From contig JAHIEG010000019.1 in NCBI GenBank assembly GCA_018901655.1, positions 1 to 47,909 of the forward strand: DNA of 47,909 nucleotides, given 5' to 3'. The DNA comes from Nanobdellota archaeon. Its GTDB lineage: Archaea > Aenigmatarchaeota > Aenigmatarchaeia > Aenigmatarchaeales > Aenigmatarchaeaceae. Every line of letters begins with the position of its first letter. The first letter of the stretch is position 1. The position numbers were made by a program, and so were the translations under genes. Below the pieces are notes generated by a model, which was not told the DNA's origin, did not search any database, and saw only the letters and a list, made by a program, of their open reading frames with translations. Shown piece after piece: positions 7,426-16,579 of this stretch.

Positions 7426-8025
7426 ATGCTAGATAGCATTATCACTTGGACACTTGATATAATATTTTCATTTGGTTATCTTGGAATATTTGCATTAATG
7501 TTTTTAGAAGGGATAATAGTTATAATTCCAAGTGAAGCACTTTTACTTTTTGCAGGCTATCTTGTTTATATTGAAAAATTTAATTTTTTAGCTGTTGTTC
7601 TATATTCAACTCTTGGAAGTATGGGAGTAGCAATGCTATATTATTGGCTTGCACTCAAAGGAAGAAGAATAATTGAAAAACATGGTAAGAAACTTTTTAT
7701 AAAAAAACAAGATGTTATTAAATCTGAAAAATGGTTTAAAAAACATGGAGAGATAACGGTTTTTCTTTTAAGATTTGTTCCTGGTTTTAGATCGGTGATA
7801 TCAATTCCAGCAGGATTAGCAAAAATGGAAATTAAAAAATTTATAACTTATACATTTTTAGGTTCTCTTATATGGAATAGTGTTCTTTGTTATGTTGGTT
7901 TATCATTAGGAGAAAGTTGGACAGCATTTTTTGAATTGTTAAATCAATATGAAATTTATATAATAACAATAGTAGGTTTATTGATTTTATTTTATTTTTG
8001 GAAAACTAAGAATAAGTCGCATTAA
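7426..8025 (+). CDS. DedA-family membrane protein
   Basis: A 199-residue polytopic membrane protein with the DedA/SNARE-associated (VTT) domain. Visible signatures are the first re-entrant region with a conserved Glu (FLEGIIVIIPSEALLLFAGYL) and the motif FLLRFVPGFRSVISIPAGLAKM. DedA proteins act as lipid scramblases or transporters (undecaprenyl-phosphate and phospholipid flipping in bacteria) and support membrane homeostasis. Length is typical of the family. It lies convergent to the threonyl-tRNA synthetase gene. Confidence 0.93.
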   Translation: MLDSIITWTLDIIFSFGYLGIFALMFLEGIIVIIPSEALLLFAGYLVYIEKFNFLAVVLYSTLGSMGVAMLYYWLALKGRRIIEKHGKKLFIKKQDVIKSEKWFKKHGEITVFLLRFVPGFRSVISIPAGLAKMEIKKFITYTFLGSLIWNSVLCYVGLSLGESWTAFFELLNQYEIYIITIVGLLILFYFWKTKNKSH

Positions 8026-8041
8026 TTAAAATTATAAAATA

Positions 8042-9247
8042 TTATTTTTTCTCTTTAATTTCTTCTAGAATTTGTTCAATAAAGTCTTCTGGTTTGACAT
8101 TGAATTTAACTTTTCCATTTCTTCCTCTAATAGCCAAGGTTTCTTTTTCTTCTTCCTTATCACCGCAAGTTATAATATAAGGTATTTTTTGTAATTCTGC
8201 GTCCATTACTTTAGATGACATGGTGTTTGATTCATAATCTTCGTCAACACGAATTCCGAATTTTTTCAATCCTTCTGAAATCTTTTTAGAATATTCTATG
8301 TTTCTATCTGTAAATGAAAGTATCCTAACTTGAACTGGTGCTAACCATGTTGGAAAGTCACCATTATAGTGTTCAATTAAAATACCAAAAAATCTTTCTA
8401 ATGCTCCATATATTACTCGATGTATCATAATTGGTTGATGTTCAGTATTATCTTCACCAGCATATTTTAAATTAAATCTTTCTGGTAAATTAAAATCTAA
8501 TTGTATTGTTCCACATTGCCATGTTTTACCTGTAGAATCTTTAATGTGAAAATCAATTTTTGGTCCATAAAATGCGCCATCGCCTTCATTTAATTCATAT
8601 TTCATTTTTTTCTCTTCTAAAACTTTTTTTAATATTCCTTCAGCCATTTCCCATATTTCATTTGAACCAACTGCTTTTTCGGGCTTTGTGCTTAATTCAA
8701 TTTTAACATCTTTAAAACCAAATACTTTATACATTGATAGTGTGAGATCTATTATTCTAATTATTTCAGATTCAACTTGGTTTTCAGTACAAAATATATG
8801 AGCATCATCTTGTGTTATTTTTACAACTCTAAATAATCCTGTTAGGTTTCCAGATAATTCATTTCGGTAAACAGTTCCCATTTCTCCCATTCTAATTGGT
8901 AAATCGCGATAGCTTTTTTTACTTGATTTATAGATAAACATATGGCCAGGACAATTCATTGGTTTAATAGCATATTCTTCATCTTCTTTTTTTGTAATAA
9001 ACATATTTTCTTTAAAATAGTCCCAATGCCCAGATATTTGCCACGTATTTGATTTATAAATATTTGGGGTGTTTACAAAAACATAGCCTGCTTTCTTATG
9101 TTCTTCTTCCCAGAAATCTCGAAGAATATTTAATATTATTGTTCCTTTTGGATGGAATAAAGGTAGACCTGGTCCAGCATCCTCATTAATGCTAAACAGA
9201 TCTAATTGCTTACCTATTTTTCTATGATCTACTTCAGTCATATCCAT
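8042..9247 (-). CDS. thrS: Threonyl-tRNA synthetase, short form without TGS and editing domains
   Basis: A 401-residue class II synthetase that charges tRNA-Thr. It has the catalytic core (DHRKIGKQLDLFS onward), motif 2 (YRNELSGNLTGLFRVVKITQ), the zinc ligands Cys99 (NCPGHMF), His150 (DDAHIF) and His276 (IMIHRVIYG), motif 3 (GALERFFGILIEHYNG), and a C-terminal anticodon-binding domain from about 305. The N-terminal TGS and editing domains of full-length enzymes (over 600 residues) are missing, so mischarged Ser-tRNA-Thr would need another factor. I chose the ATG at 9247: a longer reading would run into the tRNA gene at 9294. AT-rich promoter sequence precedes it. Confidence 0.95.
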   Translation of the reverse strand: MDMTEVDHRKIGKQLDLFSINEDAGPGLPLFHPKGTIILNILRDFWEEEHKKAGYVFVNTPNIYKSNTWQISGHWDYFKENMFITKKEDEEYAIKPMNCPGHMFIYKSSKKSYRDLPIRMGEMGTVYRNELSGNLTGLFRVVKITQDDAHIFCTENQVESEIIRIIDLTLSMYKVFGFKDVKIELSTKPEKAVGSNEIWEMAEGILKKVLEEKKMKYELNEGDGAFYGPKIDFHIKDSTGKTWQCGTIQLDFNLPERFNLKYAGEDNTEHQPIMIHRVIYGALERFFGILIEHYNGDFPTWLAPVQVRILSFTDRNIEYSKKISEGLKKFGIRVDEDYESNTMSSKVMDAELQKIPYIITCGDKEEEKETLAIRGRNGKVKFNVKPEDFIEQILEEIKEKK

Positions 9248-9293
9248 CACGTATATATTACTTAAATATTGTAACAATATAAATATTAAGTAT

Positions 9294-9404
9294 AGCCCCA
9301 TAGTACAGAGGCCAAGTATGATCGGCTTTGGTATCTTGTACCAAAGCTCTGATATAAGATGAAGAGACCGATTGACCGAGGTTCGAATCCTCGTGGGGCT
9401 ACCA
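9294..9404 (+). tRNA. tRNA-Gln(UUG) with a 35-nt intron
   Basis: The acceptor AGCCCCA pairs with TGGGGCT, with A73 and an encoded CCA (9402-9404). The T-arm is CGAGG-TTCGAAT-CCTCG. The anticodon stem ATCGG (9321-9325) pairs perfectly with CCGAT (9368-9372). Removing an intron at 37/38 (about 9332-9366) leaves the loop CTTTGGA with anticodon TTG. Exon TTTG can pair with intron TGAA for the bulge-helix-bulge. The intron can also fold with the exon as CTTTGGTA/TACCAAAG. It is divergent from thrS and lies just upstream of the uS12 gene. Confidence 0.92.
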
Positions 9405-9450
9405 TTTATATTTAAATACTTTAAAACAATAGAAAGAGTACGGTGAATAC

Positions 9451-9873
9451 ATGGGCGAATTTAGTGGACGAAAAATGAAACAACAGCGGAAGAAGAAGAA
9501 ACAAGCTAAGACTGCATATAAAGTTAGAACTATGAATCTTATAGTAAAGAGAGATCCACTTGGTGGAGCACCTCAAGCTAAAGGTATTGTTCTAAAAAAA
9601 GTTGGTATTACACAAAAACAGCCTCATTCAGGAATTATCAAAGCTGTTAGAGTACAACTTTTAAAAAATGGAAAAGAAGTTACAGCATTTGTTCCAAGAG
9701 ATGGAGCAATTAAATTTGTTAACGAACACGATGAAGTTATGATTGAAGGCATGGGTGGTTCACAAAGAGGACCAGTAGGTTCTATGCCAGGTATTAAGTG
9801 GAGAGTTGTTAAGGTAAATAATTTACCACTTGAAGGATTAAGAACGGGTAAGACAAAGAAGGCGATAAGATGA
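9451..9873 (+). CDS. rpsL: Ribosomal protein uS12
   Basis: A 140-residue small-subunit protein of the decoding centre, in archaeal form. Visible are QKQPHSGIIKAVRVQLLKNG, VTAFVPRDGAI and the loop SQRGPVGSMPGIKWRVVKV, with a basic N-terminal extension. The proximal start has GGTGAAT upstream. It overlaps the uS7 start by 4 bases (ATGA), giving a tight str-type operon. Confidence 0.97.
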   Translation: MGEFSGRKMKQQRKKKKQAKTAYKVRTMNLIVKRDPLGGAPQAKGIVLKKVGITQKQPHSGIIKAVRVQLLKNGKEVTAFVPRDGAIKFVNEHDEVMIEGMGGSQRGPVGSMPGIKWRVVKVNNLPLEGLRTGKTKKAIR

Positions 9874-10460
9874 AATTATTTGATAGATGGGATACAAGCG
9901 AAATAAAGGTTGAAGAACCAGGTTTAATAGATTATATTAATTTAAGACCAATTCTAGTTCCAAAAACATTTGGACGAAATACTCAAAAACAATTTAAAAA
10001 AACAGATATGCATATTGTTGAAAGATTAATTAATCGCCTTTATGTTCCTGGACATAAAAGAAAAAAACATTTTATTTCAAGTGGACACAATGCAGGAAAA
10101 ACAATGACAATATTTATTTTAGTTAAAGATTGTTTTGGAATAATTGAAAAGAAGACAGAGAAAAACCCAGTTGAAGTTTTAGTAAAAGCAATTGAAAATA
10201 CTGCAATGAGAGAAGAAGTAACATCATTTCAAGTTGGTGGAATCATGGTAAGAAAAGCTGTAATAACTTCACCACAAAGAAGAATTGATATGGTTCTACG
10301 TGAATTTGTTCAAGGTTCTTATCAAAAAGCAATTAAGGGTAAAAGCACAATGGCAGAATGTTTAGCAACTGAAATAATGGCAGCCTATAATAGTTCTTCA
10401 GATTCTTATGCATTTAGAGAGAAAGAAAGAATGGAAAAAGAATCAATGGGCGCTAGATAA
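9870..10460 (+). CDS. rpsG: Ribosomal protein uS7
   Basis: A 196-residue primary 16S rRNA binding protein of the small-subunit head. Archaeal uS7 features include the long N-terminal part ending in HIVERLINRLYVPGHKRKKH and the core ENPVEVL-type segment (KNPVEVLVKAIENTAMREEV), followed by SPQRRIDMVLREFVQGSYQ. Unlike the classic str operon, EF-2 does not follow directly; two unrelated genes lie between. Confidence 0.97.
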   Translation: MKLFDRWDTSEIKVEEPGLIDYINLRPILVPKTFGRNTQKQFKKTDMHIVERLINRLYVPGHKRKKHFISSGHNAGKTMTIFILVKDCFGIIEKKTEKNPVEVLVKAIENTAMREEVTSFQVGGIMVRKAVITSPQRRIDMVLREFVQGSYQKAIKGKSTMAECLATEIMAAYNSSSDSYAFREKERMEKESMGAR

Positions 10461-10545
10461 AATTTGAAATTCAGAGTCTACACTTATAACTCTTAAGTAG
10501 TTAATAACCGATAGATTTAAATAGCTTCCTATACCATTATTTAAT

Positions 10546-11646
10546 ATGAGCAAAGAACAACACAACCCTAATAATATTTATGCCCCATTAGATGATGACG
10601 ATATTGTTAATCCATTTCATGGATCAAGCTACAATAAAGACCCTCCTTATAAAACATTTGATATTCCTAAATCTATTATAAAGACAAGCCCACCTAAAAA
10701 ACCATATAATACTGATGAAGGCATTCAAAAATCATTAGTTTCTTTAGAAGAATTTCATAAACTTATAAATGAAAGACATGCGGCAGGATATGAACGTCAT
10801 GAACCTTTAGACGATTTCACTGTATTAGATGGAGAATATTGGTTAGATACATGTGGAAATGTCTGGCAACGTAGTAAAGGAGATAATTATGTAATGCCTT
10901 CAACAATAGCACCATTAAATATAGAATGTAATCGTTGTAAAGATACGTGGACTATTGAAAATGTTGCTGATGTTGTTAAATGGGAAGATGATCAGGTAAT
11001 TACAATAAGTGATTTTATTGGAAAACCATTAATGGATTTGGTAAAAAATTATCAGAATCGTACTGATGCTCTATATAGAATAAATAGAGATAGATTAATT
11101 AGAAATGATACTCATATAGACACGAGCTTAAAATATCCTGATACTGAAGACGAATGGGAAAAGACAATTGTAAAAAATAAAAACGGATGGCTCGGAGCTG
11201 AAGATGGTATAACACCTAAATATGTTATTCAAGAAGGTGACGAATCGTACATGGATATTTGGAAATTTTATCATAAATCGTGTAATGAAACACGTCTTGA
11301 AGAAGAATTTGGTCAAAAATTTGAAGAAACATTTAAAGAAGCCGGCTTTAAAGACATTAAGTTGAATGCTATAAAAAATAAATATTGTCCAGATGAAGCA
11401 TGTGGTCATTGCGCACCATGGTTTGAAGTTGATACAGAATATGGGTCTATGACAATTGGATGGAGAAAGAGAGTCATAAGTATAGATTGGGTTGATTCAG
11501 ATATGAAATCTAAAATTGATGCATCAGGAGATATTTTCAAAGACGAAGATGTAACAAAGTGTTCTGCGGGTATTCATGCATGGGGCTGGGATAAAGCTAA
11601 AGATTATCTTTCGCGTATTCATACTGAATTAGTTAATAATGAATAA
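10546..11646 (+). CDS. Uncharacterised protein with Cys motifs
   Basis: A 366-residue soluble acidic protein that I cannot assign. Two cysteine clusters may bind metal or form disulfides: IECNRCKDTW near residue 125 and KYCPDEACGHCAPWFEV near residue 285, with single Cys/His residues elsewhere (YHKSCNE, GIHAWGWDKA). Trp and Asp are frequent. It has its own promoter (ATAGATTTAAATAGC about 10510). It interrupts the gap between uS7 and EF-2. There is no signal peptide. Confidence 0.75.
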   Translation: MSKEQHNPNNIYAPLDDDDIVNPFHGSSYNKDPPYKTFDIPKSIIKTSPPKKPYNTDEGIQKSLVSLEEFHKLINERHAAGYERHEPLDDFTVLDGEYWLDTCGNVWQRSKGDNYVMPSTIAPLNIECNRCKDTWTIENVADVVKWEDDQVITISDFIGKPLMDLVKNYQNRTDALYRINRDRLIRNDTHIDTSLKYPDTEDEWEKTIVKNKNGWLGAEDGITPKYVIQEGDESYMDIWKFYHKSCNETRLEEEFGQKFEETFKEAGFKDIKLNAIKNKYCPDEACGHCAPWFEVDTEYGSMTIGWRKRVISIDWVDSDMKSKIDASGDIFKDEDVTKCSAGIHAWGWDKAKDYLSRIHTELVNNE

Positions 11647-11654
11647 TTAAATAA

Positions 11655-11680
11655 TTAAGTCCACCAGTAAATTTTTTTTC
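11655..11680 (+). terminator. TTAAGTCCACCAG element followed by a T-run
   Basis: TTAAGTCCACCAG (11655-11667) is followed by AAATTTTTTTTC just after the stop of the preceding gene. T-runs terminate archaeal transcription, so this is probably the terminator. The TTAAGTCYACCAG part recurs at other gene ends in this window (see repeats at 15926, 16468, 16497 and 17580). Confidence 0.45.
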
Positions 11681-11745
11681 TAAATGCTTTACCAAAATTA
11701 AGATTTATTTAAGCTGTTTTTACAATATATTTAGTAGGTGAAATA

Positions 11746-12228
11746 GTGATTAATAACAAATTGCGAGAAAAACTTTTACAGATGGAAGAACTGGACCAAA
11801 GTATACGTAAGTGTGGTAAATATTCTTCGAATGTAGATAAGAACAATTTTTTAGAACTAAAAAAGATATTGAAAAAGTACGGTTGGCCTACTTATAATCT
11901 TGTTGGTAAAAAAGCTTCAAACGCTGCATGGTTAATTGCACAGCATTCTGATTATGATATAATATTTCAAGAAAAATGTTTAAAACTTATGAAAAAAGCA
12001 GTTAATGAAAATCAGGCAGATAAGAGATTGCTTGTATATTTGATTGATCGTGTACTTGTTAATAATAAGAAAAAACAGCTCTATGGTACACAATTTTATA
12101 CTAATAGAAAGGGGCAATTTGTGCCAAGACCAATAAAAGATATAAAAAATTTAGATAAGAGAAGAAAGGGTATGAATCTTGAGTCGTTTTTAAAATATAA
12201 AAAGATTATGAATAAGGTTCACCACTAA
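11746..12228 (+). CDS. DUF6624 family protein
   Basis: A 160-residue protein matching the pattern I associate with DUF6624: KYGWPTYNLVGKKASNAAWLIAQHSDYDIIFQEKCL, then LLVYLIDRVLVNNKKKQLYGTQF, and a terminal NLDKRRKGMNLESFLKYKK. The motifs Q-H-x-D, DRV and YGTQF are the conserved core. The function is unknown; the His and Asp residues suggest an enzyme. The start is GTG at 11746 with AGGTGA upstream. It lies just before the EF-2 gene but has separate promoter sequence. Confidence 0.85.
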   Translation: MINNKLREKLLQMEELDQSIRKCGKYSSNVDKNNFLELKKILKKYGWPTYNLVGKKASNAAWLIAQHSDYDIIFQEKCLKLMKKAVNENQADKRLLVYLIDRVLVNNKKKQLYGTQFYTNRKGQFVPRPIKDIKNLDKRRKGMNLESFLKYKKIMNKVHH

Positions 12229-12283
12229 AGCTTTTGTAAAAATAAGATAAAGCTTAAATATTATTGTTTCTAAGTCTATCAGC

Positions 12284-14470
12284 ATGGCAAAAGAAGAACG
12301 TTCAGACAAAATACAGAAATTAATGAATAATCCTACTAATATTAGAAATATTGGAATTCTTTCTCACATCCATCATGGTAAAACTTGTTTAACAGATAAC
12401 TTAGCAGCAGCAGCTGGAATGATGGCAGAGCAATTAGTTGGAGAAAGAATGCTTACTTGGATTGATGATCAAGAAAGAGAAAGACTGATGACAATTTATG
12501 GAGCTACTGTTACAATGGCTCATGAATATGAAGGTCAATCATATTTGATTAATTTAATGGATACTCCAGGTCATGTAGATTTTGGTGCAGATGTAACTCA
12601 AGCACTAAGAGCTGTAGATGGTGGAGTTGTTATGGTTTGTGCAGTTGAAGGAATAATGCCTCAAACTGAGACGGTTTTAAAACAAGCTTTACAAGAAAGA
12701 GTAAAACCAATTTTATTTATTAATAAAGTTGATCGAGCAATTAAGGAATTAAAACTTACTCCACAGCAACTTCAAGAGAGGTTAACAAAAATTGTTATTA
12801 ATGTTAATAAATTTATTCAACGTCACGTTGAAGAAGAATTTAAAAATGATTGGATTCCAAAAGTAGAAGATGGTTCAGTAGCTTTTGGTTCAGCTCTTAG
12901 AAAATGGGCAATTTCAATTCCATATATGAAAAAGTCAGGAGTTACGTTTAAACAAATAATTGATTTGTGTGCAGCAGACAAAGATGAAGAGTTAGTAAAA
13001 TTAGCACCAATGAATATTGTAGTAATGGATGCAGTAATCACACATTTACCATCTCCAACAACAGCACAGAGATATAGAGTAGACAGATTGTGGACAGGTG
13101 ATATTAATTCAGAAATGGGTAAAGCACTTATGGATTGTGATCCAAATGGTAAATTAGGAGTTTGTGTTACAAAAATTGTTTATGATCCTCACGCAGGAAT
13201 GATTTCAACTGGAAGAGTTTTTTCTGGAAAATTAAAAAGAGGACAAGATGTTCATTTAGTAAATGCAGATAAAAATTATAAACTTCAACAAGTAACAACT
13301 TTTATTGCAGACAAAAGAATTACAATTGATGAAGTTCTTGCAGGAAACGTCGTTGGAATGGTTGGTTTAACAGATGCACTTGCAGGAGAAACATTATGTG
13401 ATCCTGATAATATTATCGAACCATTTGAAGCAATCAAACACGTTTTTGAACCAGTTGTTACAAAATCAATGGAACCTAAAAATCCACAAGACTTACCAAA
13501 ATTAATTGATATTTTAAAAATCTTAGGTAAAGAAGACCCAACATTAAAGATTCAAATTAATCAAGAAACCGGAGAAACTTTAGTTTCAGGATTAGGTGAA
13601 TTGCATTTAGATGCAAAGGTTGAAAGAAAGATTAAAGAAAAAGGAGTTGAAATAATTTCATCACCACCAATTGTAGTTTATAGAGAAACAGTAACAAAGT
13701 TAAGTCCAGAAGTAGAAGGTAAATCTCCAAATAAACATAATAAATTTTATTTAACCGTAGAACCGGTATCAGACCAAGTATATAGAGCAATGATTGAAGG
13801 TAAGATACGAGATGGTGTGATTAAAGGAAAAACTTCTGAAACAATTAAGAAATTAGAAGAAGCTGGAATGGATAGAGGTACAGCAAAAGTAGTTTCATTA
13901 ATTTATAATCATTGTATATTTATTGACAACACAAGTGGTGTACAATATCTAAATGAGACAATTGAATTAGTAAAAGAAGCTTTCAAAGATGTTACAAATA
14001 AAGGACCTTTAGCAAATGAACCATGTTCAGCAATGATAGTTACACTTAATGATGCAGCACTTCATGAAGATGCAGCACACAGAGGACCAGCACAAATTGT
14101 TCCAGCAGTAAGACACGCAATGAAGCAAGCAATGTTAAAGGCAGGTGCAACTTTATTAGAACCAAAACAAATTTTAAGAATTGATTCTCCACAAGATTAT
14201 ATTGGAAATGTTACATCTGAATTAAGTAATAGAAGAGGAGAAGTAACAGATATTGAACAAGAAGAATTTTCAGCAGTTATTATAGTTAAATTACCTGTAG
14301 CAGAAATGTTTGGATTTGAAGGAGCATTAAAATCAGCAACAGCAGGAAAGGGATTTCAATCAATGACCGATGTTACATTTGAAAGAGTTCCATTAGATAT
14401 TAGAAATAAAGTAGTTCAACAGATTAGAAAAAGAAAAGGACTATCTGAAGAATTGCCTCAAGCTGAGTAG
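12284..14470 (+). CDS. fusA: Elongation factor 2
   Basis: A 728-residue GTPase that drives ribosomal translocation. The G domain has HIHHGKTC (about 29-36), DTPGHVDFG and NKVDR. Domains II to V follow, including GLGELHLDAKVERK and the diphthamide loop LHEDAAHRGPAQIVPAVRHA whose second His is the expected modified residue. The G1 motif reads HIHHGKTC where AHIDHGKTT is usual, and switch I reads RLMTIYGA rather than RGITIxAA. Both are unusual but the lysine and threonine are kept. The transcript is probably leaderless, with AAAGCTTAAATATT about 30 bases upstream. Confidence 0.97.
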   Translation: MAKEERSDKIQKLMNNPTNIRNIGILSHIHHGKTCLTDNLAAAAGMMAEQLVGERMLTWIDDQERERLMTIYGATVTMAHEYEGQSYLINLMDTPGHVDFGADVTQALRAVDGGVVMVCAVEGIMPQTETVLKQALQERVKPILFINKVDRAIKELKLTPQQLQERLTKIVINVNKFIQRHVEEEFKNDWIPKVEDGSVAFGSALRKWAISIPYMKKSGVTFKQIIDLCAADKDEELVKLAPMNIVVMDAVITHLPSPTTAQRYRVDRLWTGDINSEMGKALMDCDPNGKLGVCVTKIVYDPHAGMISTGRVFSGKLKRGQDVHLVNADKNYKLQQVTTFIADKRITIDEVLAGNVVGMVGLTDALAGETLCDPDNIIEPFEAIKHVFEPVVTKSMEPKNPQDLPKLIDILKILGKEDPTLKIQINQETGETLVSGLGELHLDAKVERKIKEKGVEIISSPPIVVYRETVTKLSPEVEGKSPNKHNKFYLTVEPVSDQVYRAMIEGKIRDGVIKGKTSETIKKLEEAGMDRGTAKVVSLIYNHCIFIDNTSGVQYLNETIELVKEAFKDVTNKGPLANEPCSAMIVTLNDAALHEDAAHRGPAQIVPAVRHAMKQAMLKAGATLLEPKQILRIDSPQDYIGNVTSELSNRRGEVTDIEQEEFSAVIIVKLPVAEMFGFEGALKSATAGKGFQSMTDVTFERVPLDIRNKVVQQIRKRKGLSEELPQAE

Positions 14471-14488
14471 GTTTTTTATATTTCTAGG

Positions 14489-14572
14489 CAAAGATTTAAA
14501 TAGGTTTATTCTCAACAACTAACAATAAGGATATATCATCTTTATCGTTAGATAATTTGGAGGTAGAATATA
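14489..14572 (+). promoter_or_regulatory. EF-1A promoter and strong ribosome binding site
   Basis: AAAGATTTAAATAGG at 14491-14505 is a consensus-like BRE/TATA box. An untranslated leader of roughly 50 bases follows and contains TTGGAGGTAGAAT, a near-perfect Shine-Dalgarno match ending about 9 bases before the ATG. It is the strongest such site seen in the window, fitting a very highly expressed protein. Confidence 0.65.
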
Positions 14573-15865
14573 ATGGCACAGAAACCACATATGAATTTAG
14601 TAACAGTAGGACACGTAGACCACGGAAAATCTACATTAGTAGGTAGACTATTATGGGATACGAAAAACATTTCACCAGAGGAAATGAGAAAGATTCAAGA
14701 AAAAGCTAAGGAACTTAAGAAAGAAACTTTCGAGTTCGCTTTTGTTATGGATAAGTTAAAAGAAGAAAGAGCAAGAGGAGTAACAATAGACATTATGCAT
14801 CAAAGATTTGATACAAACAAATATTACTTCACTGTTATCGATGCACCAGGACACAGAGATTTTGTTAAAAACATGATCACAGGAGCATCACAAGCAGATG
14901 CAGCAATTGTTGTTGTATCAGCAAAAGACGGAATCCAGGAACAAACAAGAGAACACGTATTTTTAATTAAGGTACTTGGAGTAAAGCAAATAATCGTTGC
15001 TATAAACAAAATGGATGCAATAGAGTACGGAGAAGCAAAATTCAAAGAAGTTAAAGAAAGTATTGAAAAGCTTTTGAAAACAGTTGGATATGATATAAGT
15101 AAAGTACAATTTATCCCAACATCAGGTTTCAAGGGCGACAATATGGCACAGAAGGAAAATACAGATACAAAGAAAGACAATATGCCATGGTACAGTGGAC
15201 AAACTTTGCTTCAATCTTTGGATAATTTAGTATTACCAGAGCAACCAGTTGACAAACCATTAAGAGTACCAATACAAGACGTATATACAATTACAGGTAT
15301 TGGAACAGTTCCAGTTGGAAGAGTAGAGACAGGAATATTAAAGGTTGGACAACAGGTAAGATTTGAGCCAGCAGGAGTTCAAGGTGAATTAAAAACAATT
15401 GAAATGCATCATGAACAAGTGTCTGAAGCAAGACCAGGCGACAACATTGGATTTTCAGTAAGAGGAGTAGGTAAGAACGATATTCGAAGAGGAGATGTTC
15501 TTGGTACACCACAAAGTCCACCAACAGTTGCTAAGGAATTCACTGCTCAGATAATCGTATTGCAACATCCAAATGTAATTACTAAAGGATATACACCAGT
15601 TTTCCATATCCATACATCACAAACAGCATGTAAGATTGTGGAAATTTTGAAAAAAATTGATCCAAAAACAGGAGCAGTATTGCAAGAAAACCCTGACTTC
15701 ATTAAAGCAGGAGATGCGGCAATAATTAAGTGTGTACCAAATAAACCTTTGGTAATTGAAAGTAGCAAAGACTTTCCTGAACTTTCGAGATTCGCAATTA
15801 GAGACATGGGAATGACTGTGGCAGCTGGTATTTGTTTAGAAGTAATACCTGTTGACAAGAAATAG
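14573..15865 (+). CDS. tuf: Elongation factor 1-alpha
   Basis: A 430-residue GTPase that brings aminoacyl-tRNA to the ribosome. It has [44 protein letters not shown] and INKMDA in the G domain, then the two beta-barrel domains ([23 protein letters not shown] and the C-terminal [13 protein letters not shown]). The length is normal for Archaea. Codon use is visibly more biased than in its neighbours, as expected for high expression. It ends in a T-rich terminator. Confidence 0.98.
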   Translation: MAQKPHMNLVTVGHVDHGKSTLVGRLLWDTKNISPEEMRKIQEKAKELKKETFEFAFVMDKLKEERARGVTIDIMHQRFDTNKYYFTVIDAPGHRDFVKNMITGASQADAAIVVVSAKDGIQEQTREHVFLIKVLGVKQIIVAINKMDAIEYGEAKFKEVKESIEKLLKTVGYDISKVQFIPTSGFKGDNMAQKENTDTKKDNMPWYSGQTLLQSLDNLVLPEQPVDKPLRVPIQDVYTITGIGTVPVGRVETGILKVGQQVRFEPAGVQGELKTIEMHHEQVSEARPGDNIGFSVRGVGKNDIRRGDVLGTPQSPPTVAKEFTAQIIVLQHPNVITKGYTPVFHIHTSQTACKIVEILKKIDPKTGAVLQENPDFIKAGDAAIIKCVPNKPLVIESSKDFPELSRFAIRDMGMTVAAGICLEVIPVDKK

Positions 15866-15877
15866 TTTTGTTCCACC

Positions 15878-15899
15878 CCTGTTTTTCTTTTATTTTTTT
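15878..15899 (+). terminator. T-rich terminator after EF-1A
   Basis: The run CTGTTTTTCTTTTATTTTTTT lies 13 bases after the tuf stop codon. Such pyrimidine/T tracts on the coding strand end transcription in Archaea without needing a hairpin. Confidence 0.65.
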
Positions 15900-15925
15900 A
15901 AGCTAGTGTAAGCTATTTAATCGAA

Positions 15926-15943
15926 CCCCCCTGAGTCCACAGG
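15926..15943 (+). repeat. CCCCTGAGTCCAC direct repeat, copy 1
   Basis: The 13-base word CCCCTGAGTCCAC occurs here and again at 16497-16509, flanking the lipoprotein gene. It shares the AGTCCAC core with the elements at 11655, 16468 and 17580. All are on the plus strand in non-coding gaps. Confidence 0.5.
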
Positions 15944-15983
15944 AAATTAGTAATTTTATAAGACAGTTCTACTAATCTATTTT

Positions 15984-16457
15984 ATGAGAAAGATTATGTT
16001 AATAGCAATAGTAATGATTTCTATAGTGTTAGTTAGTGGGTGTACTGGTGGTTCTGAAACAAATAATCAAGACAGTACACAAACATCAATTACAGAGAAA
16101 ATTATTGGAAATCGGGTAGAACTTTTAGAATATTCAGATATAGAACCTATAAATGCAGAGTGGATTCCTAACGAAACAAACAATACCAGAGAAACACTTA
16201 CATTTACATTTAATGTTAATGCAAACCAATCATTTGTAGAACAAACGTGTTTCTTATATCTTCGTGCTATGAAATCAAGACAATATGGTTTTGCTCAGTT
16301 AGGTGCTGGTGATATATTTAAAATTAATTCTAATGGAGAATATATCGCATATGCTAATGGTGTAAGCAAAAATTACTGTACTTATTACTATTCATTATAT
16401 TGTAATAGTGTAAAAATAATAGAATTTGCAAAAGCTGGCGGAACATGTAAAGATTAA
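15984..16457 (+). CDS. Predicted lipoprotein
   Basis: A 157-residue protein with a signal peptide and lipobox (MRKIMLIAIVMISIVLVSGC, Cys20 lipidated). A Ser/Thr/Gln-rich linker follows, then a globular domain with Asn-rich sequons and several Cys residues (QTCFLYLRAMKS, NYCTYYYSLYC, GTCKD) that probably form disulfides outside the cell. The family is not recognised. It is monocistronic and flanked by 13-base direct repeats. Confidence 0.8.
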   Translation: MRKIMLIAIVMISIVLVSGCTGGSETNNQDSTQTSITEKIIGNRVELLEYSDIEPINAEWIPNETNNTRETLTFTFNVNANQSFVEQTCFLYLRAMKSRQYGFAQLGAGDIFKINSNGEYIAYANGVSKNYCTYYYSLYCNSVKIIEFAKAGGTCKD

Positions 16458-16467
16458 TTAATCTCAT

Positions 16468-16510
16468 TTAAGTCCACCTCACACTTTAGTCACATTCCCC
16501 TGAGTCCACC
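16468..16510 (+). repeat. AGTCCACC element and CCCCTGAGTCCAC copy 2
   Basis: TTAAGTCCACC (16468-16478) and CCCCTGAGTCCACC (16497-16510) stand 18 bases apart after the lipoprotein gene. The second is the partner of the repeat at 15926. Sequence just downstream, AATTGGTAGTGTT, also recurs as AATTGGTAATGTT near 17562 on the other side of the transporter gene. Confidence 0.5.
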
Positions 16511-16579
16511 ATACTAATTGGTAGTGTTCCCACAAAATTAATTTCTTGATTTATAAGAACCAATAACAAATTAAATTTA

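Noticed and set aside
9248-9301. Extended N-terminus of threonyl-tRNA synthetase
   Set aside because: It would run into the tRNA-Gln gene and adds a hydrophobic stretch unlike the family; the core motif starts right after the ATG at 9247.
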